A stretch of 64,000 nucleotides of DNA from Dictyophora rubrovolvata (GCA_029959195.1 CP114123.1:1674001-1738000); one strand, 5' to 3'. Shown: positions 24,864 to 36,941, numbered from the stretch's first letter. Notes: generated by a model from the letters alone, not told the origin. Made by a program: numbers and translations.

Positions 24864-27800
24864 TCAAAATCCGATGTCGGTGTCCGGATAATTCATACCC
24901 AATTGATTCAAATACCCTTGCCAATTCGACTCCCAGCTCATCGCTGTCCCCAAACCACCATGCCCCCCATCTTCGAAAGCGTTCTTACTCACAGTCCACT
25001 GCATACCCTCCGGTTCTGAGCTCAGCGAATCTCGCGTTAATCCTCGGGGCATGCCATTAGGCCCTCCAAGGTTATTCAAATCAAAAGAAGGATTGTACGT
25101 TATACAGTCAGCTTGAATGTTCATGCCTGAAGTTGTACCATCAGCTTGCACAGGGGACCCGCTACCACTGCTCGACATTTCCTGCCAGATCGAGACGTTA
25201 TTGATTCCGGGACGGAACGATTGGGCAGTTACAGGAGGTTGCTGAGTGGCGTGGCGTAGATTGTTCAGGAGAGACGGGTGAGCGGTATGGTACGTCTCAA
25301 AATGACGGAATGCGGGGTGTAAATCCAAGTTTGTAATGGTACTAGATTTTGTAGCAGGAGAAGGTTGACTCGATTGAGTTGACTCAGACGTCTTAGCAGA
25401 TACAAAACGGGCGCGGCCAGAGTAAATCGCTAGCTCATCGAGCTCTTCTTCCTCCTCCTCGCTCTGCTTTTCCTTGGGAGAACGGTCGACAGGACTCATT
25501 CCCGATTGCATCCGAGCTGTGATCTGATGCGCACGCTCCCTGATCTTTGAGACGATAACCTGCGAAAGAAGAAAGTCGTAAGAGTTGATATAAGACAAAG
25601 AGACAGTAAAACAGACTAATGCTTTGGCAGCTCTCCCGCCTCCATACGAGGATGCTTTGTTAAGCAACTCATAGCATTCGTCCAGTTCTTTCAGAGAAGA
25701 CGGTGCGAGTACGCAAGTCGGACATTTCGTAACGATAGAGCCAACAACGATCTTGGAGACCGAAATGAACAGACGCCATTTTCGAAAACAAACTGTGTAA
25801 CATACCGAGGAAGCTAATAAATGATTCCAAAACACACTATAAAGCCAAGCGTTACAGCACATAGCCAAAATAATAGGGCATCCTGTGAACCACGTACATA
25901 AATCGACTGGGGAGTTCCGGCTCAATAGCACACAAGTCGCGCATTAGAGCGATATACATCGAGGCACTGCGGTATGTGGCAAGAACGGATGGCCCAAACT
26001 GACAATGCAAAAGGTTGTCCGGATAATCTGTAACGGCTCGGACAAAATAACGTCGATGCAAGTAACTATGTAGGCGATAACTAACCAGCCCGAGATAAAA
26101 AAAAGCGCACATAAGGACGTACAGCAAAGCTACGGAAGACCTATTATTAATCAATTTACAAATTAAAGAAAATCCTTACTCATTTCTGCAAGAGCCTTCA
26201 ACATGAACCGCTGAAAGGTGAGCATGACCGTCGCTGCACCAAGTTCCGTTGGTCCGGAAGCCCCATTGGGAGGAATCTTGAGAGCTTGATTATCTCTCAC
26301 CTTCCGATCTAATGCTAGAATAGTCGCATATTGCGGTTGCTTGATACCCAAAACAGCTTTGACAACTTGAGAAGTACATTCCGACGCGAACTGTATTTTC
26401 CTGAGATGAACTAAGCGAAGGAATATCGGGATAAAATATTTAGCCTATTGAGGACCGAAGTGAGAACAAAAAAAAATCTACCCACACCCAGGTTTTATTT
26501 CCCCAGGACGGCTTTCTATTCGTTCGTCAGACCGTGGCATCTCACAATCGCAAAATTCTAGCATGAGAGAAGGCGGACGCCCAAAGCTCAGGCACTGAGT
26601 GATAGTCCTTCCATCAAAAGATTTCGGAGCCATTTAGAAATAAAATTTACCTGAGTGATTCCCAACCAATACAACTCCCAGAATAACATTCGTCTCTCTT
26701 GTACACAGTCTTCATCAAGCTTCCACCGGCCACTATCGCGATCTAGGTATGAATGATAATTAATCAGATAAATTTGGGAAATTACGCGCGCGCGTCAGTC
26801 ATGAACATACGCAAACCAATCTATGATGGGTATAAATATCTTTGTTATGCTGAGGGAAAAACAAACTTAGTTCCTGAGACTTACATTCTGTGCCATGTGA
26901 GATGCCAAGCCCATCAATGCCCAACAATGCTGAGGTCCATCCTTATCCCGCAGTAAATGATAAAAAGCCATCAGCAACTTTAAAAAAATATGCATGTCAG
27001 CCAAAGATGAAGAAAAACAAGACTTTTGACACTCAATCACCAAAGTTCTAATGGCGGACATAGTGGGATCGACTAAGACAGCATCACAGCTCATAGCTGT
27101 CTTAGCGAGTTGATGATATTGTTCACAGGAATCCTCCGATTGACTATGAGATAAAAAACACCCGAGAGCGAAAATCATGAACAACAACGCAGCATTGTGT
27201 GGCGTCACGCCGGATAGTTTTCCTTTCTTCTCCCCTGACGTATACACACGATTGAAAACTTGATCAAAAAATTTGCTTCTGGGTATGGGATTATACCTGT
27301 CCAGGAACGGTTATTCTGAATGATATTCGACACGAAAATACTAGTGGCACTCACAGCCATGCTCCATGGTCAAAATAAAAATCAGAGAGACGGTTCGCTA
27401 ACGGTAAATCGGGAAGAAATTGTTCTAGTCGTTCCATGACGGCTTGTTTTGAATTATGCAAATTGGAGAATATCCCTAATGCATGGAGAATATTCGGAGT
27501 TGGTGTTATCGGACGTTCGGGTTGCCTTACTTTCTCCTAAATTAAAATTGAAAATCATCATACACAATGAAATCATCTGGAGGATATACCATGAACAAAC
27601 TCTGTTATAGCGAAAGGAATAAGAGACCATGCGAAAATAAACGTAACATGCAACTTACTTCAACCCCCGCGGTATTGCCCAAGAAAATAGCGCGACCGTC
27701 CTGGTCAATCCTCAATGTCCCTAATGAATCATTTATTTCGTCAACATTTTTCCGGGAATCTTTGGAAAAGGCAGGATCTTTATCATCGCCGTTCTGATTC

Positions 27801-28314
27801 CTTAACAAAAGCGGATGAACCTCGTCTGAGATGTTGGCCTGGATGCTGGCGAGACCCTCTTCAAGCAATCGAATTCTTTCTGTCAACTCGGCATTCTGTC
27901 TTGTCAAACGCTCGGTTTCTTCCATCAGGACCCTTTTTAGATAGTAAATCTGACGATCAAAGCAGTAGTTTTAATTTCCGTACTTGGGTCGGGTTGGTAA
28001 AGAGCCTGTCAAAGAACCATTATGAAACAGCACAACGTTCTTACTTATATCGGCGTACCTTCTGGACATATCGCACCGAGTCCTCTTTTAATGCAATTGT
28101 GGCAAGGAAATTGGCCTGGTTTGGATAGATCCATGAGCACACGATATTAATATGACTTCAAAGAAAACATAAAAACACACGATCACATCGAAGCTTTAGT
28201 CTAGTAAGATCAAAATCAGTATATATAAACTGTTGAGCGTACTCCGAAAACTCACCGACGACATTCTGCGCACGAGACGATTTTGTTGCGGACGGTCTTC
28301 GTCTTCGAAGACAT
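24864..28314 (-). CDS. Zn2Cys6 regulator with fungal-specific domain, 16 exons
   Basis: A nuclear regulator of 834 residues. Exons: 28256-28314, 28181-28200, 28059-28115, 27984-28005, 27659-27932, 27355-27536, 26885-27296, 26811-26820, 26651-26742, 26486-26594, 26180-26410, 26123-26129, 25898-26065, 25806-25836, 25617-25751, 24864-25559; the sum is exactly 835 codons. The zinc cluster is at Cys15, 18, 25, 31, 34 and 43 (CAECRRLKLRC, DRQFPCHNC). A short coiled coil follows (EETERLTRQNAELTERIRLL). The central part carries fungal-specific regulator motifs such as DKDGPQHCWALMGLA, NIGLHRDSGRWKLD, LSFGRPPS and TYRSA. The C-terminal 230 residues are acidic and then Ser/Gly/Asn-rich. Two exons are only 10 nt (encoding the core of IGLHR) and 7 nt (in the segment MTLLYLHRRYF). 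I do not know its target genes. The ATG at 28312-28314 is the first in frame before the cluster. Confidence 0.9.
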
Positions 28315-28776
28315 GCGAGAGAGTCTGAGCTTACATAGGACAACATTTAAACCTGAATTATGTCACAGCCACTCAATCACGCGCCCACAGGCTAACAATA
28401 GCGCTGAGGTTGGCCGTTTTCGCAGCGGGCTCATTTTTCCTTTTTTAGAGTTGCCGAACAGCCGACGAAACGATGCAGCTTAAAGGTGGCAGTCAAAGGA
28501 AAGCTAGCCTTGGCATAACATCTGTCTTTACATACTAAAAGGCACACAAACTACGTGTACATTCAGTCATTTCGGAAATTAAGGAGGATACCATATCATA
28601 TCATTGGCGGGAGGGTACCAAAAAACCACAAATTCTGACGGTGGAGAACGGAAATCGTCCATCAGTCCATCCGCATCACCATGCATCATCACTCGGGCCA
28701 AGTGTGATATGTATGGGAATCTCTTGAGCTTTTTGTCATGAGAAAACTTGCGGATAAAATGTATGGGGTCATTTGT
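28315..28776. promoter_or_regulatory. Promoter region of the 16-exon regulator
   Basis: About 460 bases between its start and the end of the membrane-protein gene on the same strand. No motif stands out. Confidence 0.4.
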
Positions 28777-29538
28777 TCAAGCGCCTTTGGCTTCGTACTT
28801 GAGTTTCTCCAGACTTTCCATCTCACGCTCAGTCTCCTTTATCCATGAAATCACGAGCATCTGGGAGGTGAACACGAAAAGGGGCAAGGCCCACCAGAGG
28901 ATCTGTGGGATATCGACTATGCGTACGATGGCAATTGTTGGCGGAATACATAATAGTAAACCTGACTGCATCTCGGAAAGAGGTAAATGGCGATGAAGTG
29001 CTTGCCGAGTGTGGTGGGGTATCTTCAGGCTGTCTGTGCTCCTGAGAATCCAGTAACGTAATAGGCGAGGGAAAGATAAGTCTTTAGGGAGACGGTATAC
29101 CAAGTTTAAAAGGATCAATGTGTCGAAAAGGGTCCAGAATGTAGCTAATGGTATAAGTGGTGAACGAGGTGTCTTGTGATTTGGAAAGAACATGGAAATT
29201 GGGGTAATTTGTCGTGGAAGCAGCATGAAAATAACTTGACTAAACCATATCAGCATCTCATGAGCTTTTCCAACGGAACCGGTTCACATACAATAGAATA
29301 GTATAACTCAGGCATGCCTGAATGAATCTGTAGTGCTTAAGGTTTTGCCTTTTATTTTCCTCCTGTAGCTTCTCTATTAGCTCGTCCTGCTCTGCAACGA
29401 CGCGTAAGCCACCAAGAGATAAACCATTGAATATTAATATTGAGTAATCTGATAGGCACCTTGTTCATCAAGCACTCTATCCTCATTCAACGGATCATCT
29501 GTCGATTTGAATGGATTACGTCGTCGTAAAGAGTCCAT
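28777..29538 (-). CDS. Small membrane protein, unknown function
   Basis: Three exons (29460-29538, 29292-29391, 28777-29239) give 213 residues. It starts MDSLRRRNPFKSTDD, followed by a charged helix (DELIEKLQEENKRQ) and then about four hydrophobic segments: ACLSYTILFQVIFMLL, LATFWTLFDTLILLNLVY, SGLLLCIPPTIAIVRI and ALPLFVFTSQMLVISWI, ending in a charged tail (ETEREMESLEKLKYEAKGA). The pattern suggests an ER or other endomembrane protein with cytosolic ends. I do not recognise the family. The intron phases agree and the second donor is a canonical GTATGT. Confidence 0.7.
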
Positions 29539-30342
29539 GCAGAGTAAAAGCGGTCACGGTGGTTAACGGCGATGATTGACATACAGATTGCGTAATTTAC
29601 TCCCACGACCGACTGCACCCGGATCAAGTACTTCACGGAATTACTAACCCGCCGCGGCCTGTCTTCAACGCAAAACGATCGTTTAAACCTATTCGTCAAT
29701 AATTTAAAAAAGTAAATTATCTTTTTCGACAACTGTCCGGCTTTCGGAGAGCTGAGAATTTTTTTTCCGGAAGGACAATAAATCAATAAATGGTGTGTAT
29801 GAGGTATCGAACCACGAAGGAAGCTGTACCAACTTCAAAAAACAAAATTTATTCAAATCTAATATATATGTGTGGTTTTCCGATCCCCTTTCGAAGGTGA
29901 TATCTTCTAAGACTTGGGGACAGGAGCGCCACAAAGCTGCTGACTTAGCTGGACAGTAATAGACTTTTTTCATCGCGTGATGAAAAGGTAAAAGTTTCCA
30001 AGGGGTACAAAGACCGAGCTACCTGAGACATGTGTCCGAGATTGGCAGGATCGGTGGGGCTCCGGAGTTTGAGACTACGCCAAAAATAGCTATCACAAAT
30101 TATCTGCTGAACGGACCTGATGTATTGGATGTGGCAGATGAATCCTGTCCAAACCATTTTCAATCCCATCCCATTCGTGTAAAGCGGGAGAAGGGGGAAA
30201 GCCTTTCCGGAGATGGAGACAGCTAGCACTCTTTCGTTCTCTGCAGCTGCCGTATTATGCTTGGTCCCGAGTCGGATTGGCTATGACCTGCGTCAGTAAA
30301 TCATCCGTTTCGTTCCTATCTTCGAATGAGTAGACGAGAAAA
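29539..30342. other. Intergenic with unresolved minus-strand ORFs
   Basis: Separates the minus-strand membrane-protein gene from the plus-strand regulator, so promoters in both directions are expected. Two minus-strand ORFs (about 29704-29973 and 29945-30229) are open but begin at non-ATG codons or lack any motif; I could not build a gene from them. Confidence 0.4.
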
Positions 30343-31900
30343 ATGAACGCTTTTGCTTTAGAATACAGACAACTTTACCAGGTCACTTCTGAAAATGAAC
30401 CGACATATGACTTGTGGACTATCGATGACCCGCATCGAGCTTGGACGAACCCCCTTTCGCTGTCCCTCCGGGTGAAAGGATACAACGGTGCCCCCTATTG
30501 CATACTACTGAGCTCGAAAAAGATCTTCATAGTAATCCAGCTTTGTATCTCTATTGTTTCGTCCGGCCATAATCCATTGGAAGAACAAACGACTGCGGCA
30601 AAATTGTTCTCAATTAACGAAACACTGTTGTTTCATAGCCCAGGCTATGGTATCTTACCTTCAGATACTGTATCTCAAAACTCAGGTCGAGTTTCAGTCA
30701 TGGAATTGCATTTATCCGTAGATCGGAGTGTTCTTCCCTTCCTTGGGTACGCTGAGACATCTATAAGCGTCGTTAATCGTCACTCACCCCAACGCATACC
30801 GACTAACTTGCAGCAACCAGTATGGTTTGACCGACTATTTTGTCCCCAACCCTGGGATTCTTCAAGCCTCGTCCTATCCACCGCCCGAATATTATGGTGG
30901 TGGAGGTGCAGATCCACCAGACAGACCAAGCGGCAGCGGCAAGGACAAAGGACTTCAAAGTCCATGGCAAGATAATGAACAAGATTATCGGCAAGGTAGC
31001 GCAGGAGGAAGTTCCGGTGGAAACAATGAAGACAGTGGGCCGTCAAAACGAAAGAGTTCTAAAAAGACACCTATGGCTTGTCACCATTGCAGAAGTACTA
31101 ATCAAAGTTTCCTTTTTTGTCCCGCAAATTGTTCGGTATTTATGTCATATTGTTCAGGGCGTAAGTTAAAGTGCGACGGCGTACACCCAACATGTCGTCC
31201 GTGTGCCGATAAATCTCTGGTGTGCACGTATGATGTTCGTATTAAACGGCGGGGTCCCGGCAAAAAGAGTCTTCAACAAGAGTCCTCGACGGGACAGTCA
31301 GACACGACAACCCAGCAACCTTCGTCGTCGAGGACAGCGGGGTCATTTAGTGCTCCAATAGCCAATCTTCCTTCACCTCCCATGCCCCAGTACCCATATC
31401 AGCTCGGTGCGCCACCTTCAGGCCTCGAGAGTAGGGTTGTTTCTAGTCGCCTTGCTTCAGAGACTCGACACAGTGGACCGTCAACAGAAAGATACGCTGA
31501 AGACTATTCTTCTCGTGTCCATACGCAACAGCCAAGGCCATCGGGTTCCGCGTACTACCCACAGCAGCAGCAGCCGTCGTCGATGTCGTATCCTGGATAT
31601 CAGGAGTCATCATATAGAGATCAGTACCCGCCATACCGAGATCCGCCTCCATATCGAGATCAGCCCCCACTGCCGCCATTACCGCCTCCAGGCTATCGTC
31701 CAGCTGAACAGTATTATCGACAGGATTATCCGTCTGCGTCGTCGTCGTATACAGCTGAGTATTCCTCTCGACGCCAGCCGTATGCAGAAGAGGAAGAAGA
31801 GTATGCTTCAGAAGACGACAACACTACCTCGTCCCGACGCGAACCTAGTCCAGAATACGAAGGCGATATCAGAGGACGTGGCGCCGACACGCAGCGATAA
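30343..31900 (+). CDS. Zn2Cys6 regulator with Pro/Gln/Tyr-rich tail
   Basis: The firm part is exon 30814-31094 joined to 31158-31900. These give QYGLTDYFVPNPG, a Gly/Asp stretch, then the zinc cluster CHHCRRRKLKC, DGVHPTCRPC, ADKSLVC, a basic segment (IKRRGPGKK) and a long Pro/Gln/Ser/Tyr-rich region with repeats of YRD-P-P, ending in an acidic tail (AEEEEEYASEDD). The upstream exon is less sure. An intron 30747-30813 (branch-like GACTAAC before TTGCAG) joins in frame to an ORF opening at ATG 30343, giving 475 residues; an inner ATG at 30700 would give 356. The upstream ORF shows no family motif. No fungal-specific domain follows the cluster. The cluster intron sits at the same position and phase as in the regulator at 1-2926. 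Confidence 0.75.
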
Positions 31901-32420
31901 CGAAAGAGGTAGTTCGTATCTCGAGGAAGTCATCCTAAGTTCTTTTTAATCGTTATTTATTTCTCTTCTGCGATCATTCTTCATCTAAGTTTAGGTGGGG
32001 CCCGGTGGTAATAGTACCGCTAAAATGGAATCCCAGTTTAATCTCTTTCCACTGTTTCATTAAAATTCTGTGTCGTTATCTTCTAGAGGATGTGCTTCTA
32101 CCAGATGGAAGTCGGGGCTTTAGAAATCATGTAGCCATTCAACATCTGGATGTGTAGTTTGTGGTGGTAGGTACTATACTAGGTATATTATAAAGCGCTT
32201 CGCTTGCTATTCGCCAATAGGCGATGTACGTCTTCCCTCTTGTTTTTTTAAGTCTTCCTAGACCTTATATACTTTATAATTGTTGAACATATATATTATT
32301 CACCTGCAATTTGTCAATTTTCATTGCAAAGGACACAGCACATGCAGGTTATGTTCTATATAGTGGTAATTCAGATAACTTGTGTGTTAATATTGATGCC
32401 AATAATGACAGATATATTAA
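31901..32420. other. 3' flanks of two convergent genes
   Basis: 520 AT-rich bases between the stop codons of the plus-strand regulator and minus-strand ILV3. Only 3' UTR and terminator sequence is expected and no ORF is supported. Confidence 0.5.
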
Positions 32421-34760
32421 CTAGGCATCTGTGACGCAGCCGTGGCTTGCATCTTCAACTACTTTTGCATACTTGAACAAAGTACCCTGAGTGACTTTCA
32501 ATGGTCGAGGCTTCCAAGATTTACGGCGTTCTTCAAGCTCTTCATCGGTGACCATAACATTGATGGTATTGGCCACTGCGTCGATGTGAATCGTATCGCC
32601 ATCTCTAACCAGTGCGATTGGTCCTCCAACCTGAGCTTCTGGAACAACATGGCCCACAACAAAACCATGTGATCTAGGATATTTACAATTAGTGACATGC
32701 AGCGGGCACGACCAAGGTCTTTTTAATATTCACCCTCCACTGAACCGACCATCTGTGAGACAGGCTACATCTTTACCAAGGCCTGCTCCCATTATAAGAC
32801 TGGTTGGTTTGAGCATTTCAGGCATTCCTTCAATAAAGTCAGACAATCAGCTATGATAGAGTACGCATTTGTTTACCAGGTCCGCCTTTAGGCCCGAGAT
32901 ATCGCAAAACCACCACCGTCTTTTCCCCCTTTTTGAGTTCACCATTTTCTACGGCACGGACCATGTCGTCCTCAGAATCGAATGCACGGGCCTTCCCGGT
33001 GAATCTAAGCCCTTCCTTCCCGGTAATTTTTGAGACAGCACCCCCTGGTGCGAGATTACCTCGAAGAATTCTTTAGAAATTGTTGAGATCCAAACTGTCC
33101 TAAGGTTTATTCTTACATTCACCTTACCTTATATGGCCTGTCGTTTTTAGTGGATTGTCTAGAGAACGGATAACGTCTTGGGTTTCTGATAGTTCACCGT
33201 ACTTGGCTGTCCATTGTTCCATATTTTCACCTAGGGTGCGTCCAGTAACAGTCATTGTGTTTCCGTCAATAAGTCCATGTTTCATCAAATAAGCCAAAAT
33301 TTCTAGAAATTATATGGTTCTACCACGGAAGGGAAAAAAAAGAAATGAGGGGACATACTGGGAATTCCCCCAATTTTATGAACGTCCTCCATGACATATT
33401 TCCCACTGGGTTTCAAATCAGCGAGGAAAGGTACACGATCGGACACGGATTGAATTTCGTCGAGAGTAAGCTTGATGCCCACAGAATGCGCGATGGCTAT
33501 AAGGTGAAGGACGGCGTTCGTTGAACCACCGAGGACCATTGTCAATACCTAACATTTAATAAGAATCATTTTATATCCTCAAAACAGAACTTTTTGGTCA
33601 TACCAGCGCATTTTCAAAGGCTGTGCGAGTCATAATATCTCGGGGAAGAATGTTCTTCTCAAGAAGATTCAGCATGACAGAACCAATACTTTCACATTCC
33701 CGTAGCTTTTCCTCAGATTGTGCAGGGAATGATGAAGAACCCGGGAGTGTCATACCCATAACCTCAGCAGCAGACGCCATGGTATTTGCAGTATACATCT
33801 AGTAATTGTGAGTCTGATCTTCCAAGAAAAGTGCCTAGATAATTATAATACTAACGCCCCCACAAGCACCTGGACCGGGACATGAGTGTCGGATGGTATC
33901 ATACCGTTCTTGTTCAGCTTCTTCTGTTTGGCCATCTTGAAGATACTTGCCGTACGCTTGAAAGGCTGATACGACATCTAATTGGGGAGCGCTCGCGCAG
34001 GAGCCTGGTCGAATTGTCCCCCCGTACACCATTAGACCAGGTCGATTCAAACGTCCTACTTGGGAAATATTGTCGAGTAAACTTTTTTGAAAGAGATAGA
34101 ATGAACAACTAAAGGCTTACATGCCATTAGAACTCCAGGCATATTTTTGTCACAACCAGGAACGACAACCATCCCATCAAGCCAATGACCCCCTGCTGCA
34201 GTCTCTACTTGGTCTGCAATAAGATCTCGAGACTGAAGGGAATATGACATCCCAAAAGTTCCCATGGAAATTCCGTCAGATACACCGACAGTGCCGAACT
34301 GATATGGTACAACGGCTTCTGTGGACGCAATAGACTTTTTCACTATTTTTCCAAGATCAAGAAGATGTTTATTGCATCTGAAAATAATCATGTTGATAAA
34401 AAAATATCATAAAGCTGCAAGCACCTTCTTACGGGTTCCCTTCATACCTAACAATGAGGTCAATTCAATGTACAGTACACGTCTATTTTCACCCACCACA
34501 CACTTGCAACACCAACCATAGCTTTGTTGAAGTCCGCATCACTCTCAATACCATCTGTAGCCCATAACATCGCCTGAAAGAGACATTAGCCCAAACTTAC
34601 AACTCTGACGAAAAAAACAATTCACTTGACTTGCACCCTGGGCTTTTGGCTGAGTAACGGTTCGACTATACCTGTTAATCACATGCTTAGAAGATGATTC
34701 AGAGGTACATTGCCTTCTTCCGATATTTTTTGGGGTGGTTGAGCGCAGAATTGCACGCAT
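32421..34760 (-). CDS. ILV3: Dihydroxyacid dehydratase, mitochondrial
   Basis: Iron-sulfur dehydratase, third common step of valine, isoleucine and leucine synthesis. Eleven exons (34626-34760, 34497-34573, 34433-34447, 34121-34377, 33856-34058, 33604-33798, 33359-33548, 33128-33302, 32877-33070, 32734-32827, 32421-32673) give 595 residues. The first 45 residues are rich in Arg, Ser and Thr and fit a mitochondrial presequence. Family motifs in order: [130 protein letters not shown] and GHVVPEA. The Cys residues expected to hold the cluster are present. The third exon is 15 nt and encodes the core of YEGNP. The ATG at 34758-34760 is used; the GTG two codons upstream was rejected. Shares a 266-base divergent promoter with the PNKP gene. 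Confidence 0.95.
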
Positions 34761-35026
34761 CGTCACTGGCGAGGACTGAAGTCAGCGACTCGATCGCGCC
34801 TTGCAAATTCAGTTCAGGGTAATCCGTCTTATGTAAGCAAATGTAACGCACGTAAAGTTTCGTCACGCGCTTTTGAGACGATCTGGAGTTCGCCGTTCGG
34901 TGACGCAGCCCAAATGAGTATGTCTGGACAACTGCGAAACTTTCCTCCTTGATATAACATCTTTTCAGATAAACGGAAGACATTGGATGAGCCGGATGAA
35001 TCTGAGAAGTCGGCCAAGTTGCCCAA
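34761..35026. promoter_or_regulatory. Divergent promoter ILV3 / PNKP
   Basis: 266 bases between the two start codons, so both 5' leaders and promoters overlap or abut. No TATA box is obvious. Confidence 0.55.
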
Positions 35027-36941
35027 ATGTATGGAATTTCATTTAGGACTAGAACCAAGAAGCTTGAGCTCGTTGCAGCCATCCACCCGTTTTTCCTCAG
35101 TGCTTCTTCTTCGCAACAACAACAATCAGGAACTTCAATTTCCTCCTTTTCATGGGTGAAATCAGTCTCTAAGACATGTATTCACGGGACACACTTGGGG
35201 CCGCGTCAATCTTCCAAGGTAGCAGCTTTCGATCTGGATGGTGTCTTGATAAAGACCAAATTAGGCGGTACATTCCCTAAAGACCGCAACGATTGGATAT
35301 GGTGGAGACCGTTTGTCAAGGATAAACTAGTCGAATTAGATAAGGAAGGGTCAGTTGAGCTGCGAGCCGCAGAAACGCGTTGATTATGTCGTTGATATAC
35401 TTATATTATGTTTCCAGGTATACAATCGTCGTATTTTCAAACCAGGCGTCGACAAAACAAAAAACGATAGACGAATGGAAGTCGAAGGTGCCCCTATTCG
35501 CAAAGGAGGTAACAAATCTTTTGGCTGGCTTATAATAATAAGGCACTTTCCTTATGACCTTCCCATGCCAGCTCCCAAACACGCCGTTCCGAATACTTGC
35601 TGCCCAGGGGTATGACTGGTTTCGTAAACCCATGCCAGGAATGTGGCTTGAATTTGAAAAAGTGAACAATATACCAATCGGCAAGTATTCAGATCCTGTG
35701 CCAGTGACAATAAACACAACCAACCTCTTTTTTTTGTACACTGGTGTTTAGACTTGACTACTTCATTTTTCATCGGCGATGCTGCAGGTCGAGCTGGAGA
35801 CCATAGTGACACGGATCGGAAGTTCGCGTTAAACATCGGCCTGCCATTCTTCACTCCAGAAGAGTACTTCTTGAATAAACCCCCAATACCATTCACGTTA
35901 AAGGGAGTCTGCATGAAGGAGTGGCCAACAGATCGTATGTATATATTCAGAGTATAAATTACTATTCCAAACGACATGTTACCAGAACCTTTATTTCTTC
36001 CTACTTCGACACCCCTCATACCCCTACCGGTCTCGAGCAGACAGCCAACTCCGAAAGAAGTGGTTCTATTCGTAGGCTATCCTGCGTCGGGTAAAACTAC
36101 CTTTTACAAGCGGCATTTTGAGCCACAAGGGTATAAGCACATAAATCAAGATACTCTCAAAACACGTTCCAAGTGCTTGAAAATGGTGGAGACCTGTCTA
36201 AGTGCAGGAGAACCATGTATAGTTGGTGAGCTGCTGCTGGCTCGTTGTCCCTAAAGCATCTGACTCCACTTTTCAGATAACACGAATCGTGATGTTGAAA
36301 CGAGAAAGGGGTACATTAATTTATGTAAAAAGTTTGACGTACCCATTCGGTATTTCCTATTCTCTTTTCATTAAAATTCCAATTCAAGCCACGTTTTCCT
36401 CAGATGTTTTCACTTTACAGCACCATTGAAATTGTGCTGGCATAACAATTTATATAGAACATACTCGCAATATGTCGAATCTTACGTATTGACCTCTTCG
36501 ATGCCGTCTGACGAATCGAAAACTATTTCAACTACAATGTCAGAAAACATTGCTTCCGGTAATACAAGCGTCTCTACTTCTGAATCAGTGGCAAAAAAAG
36601 GGAAAGTCAAAACGAAGACTATAGCTTCTTCTGCGACTGCGGTCAAAATAGCTGAGGTAAAAATATCCCGAGTCTTTTCTTTCACAAAACAACTGTTTTC
36701 TTATCATTTCTCACGCCAGCCCCTTCCACCTCTTGCTTTCACTTCATATCGTGCCCGTTTCGAAGAACCATCTATGGAAGAAGGATTTTCCGAAATCAAG
36801 AGAATCAATTTTGTATACGACGATTTTGAAAAGGAACGGGTCCAGCAAAGTCAAAGTCAAGATACCCAAAGCCTATGGACGAAGAGAAGGATATGGGAGC
36901 TGTGGCTAGAGATCGGAAAACTTGAATGGCTATCTCAATGA
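35027..36941 (+). CDS. Polynucleotide kinase 3'-phosphatase (PNKP type)
   Basis: Repairs DNA ends by removing 3' phosphate and adding 5' phosphate; nuclear. Eight exons (35027-35349, 35418-35508, 35572-35680, 35752-35934, 35986-36225, 36277-36349, 36404-36656, 36720-36941) give 497 residues. The phosphatase half comes first: [35 protein letters not shown] and [15 protein letters not shown] Pro-rich linker leads to the kinase half with the P-loop GYPASGKTT and [10 protein letters not shown]. The usual DxDGT nucleophile motif reads DLDGV, Val replacing the common Thr. The third intron (35681-35751) begins GCAAGT, a GC-AG intron; any GT choice breaks the frame. The Ser/Thr/Lys-rich segment around 36500-36650 is an insertion in the kinase half. 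Budding yeast Tpp1 lacks the kinase half; the two-domain form as in animals and fission yeast is present here. Confidence 0.92.

Noticed and set aside
29704-30229. Two minus-strand ORFs before the plus-strand regulator
   Set aside because: One opens with GTG, neither has a motif, and no splice combination gave a recognisable protein.
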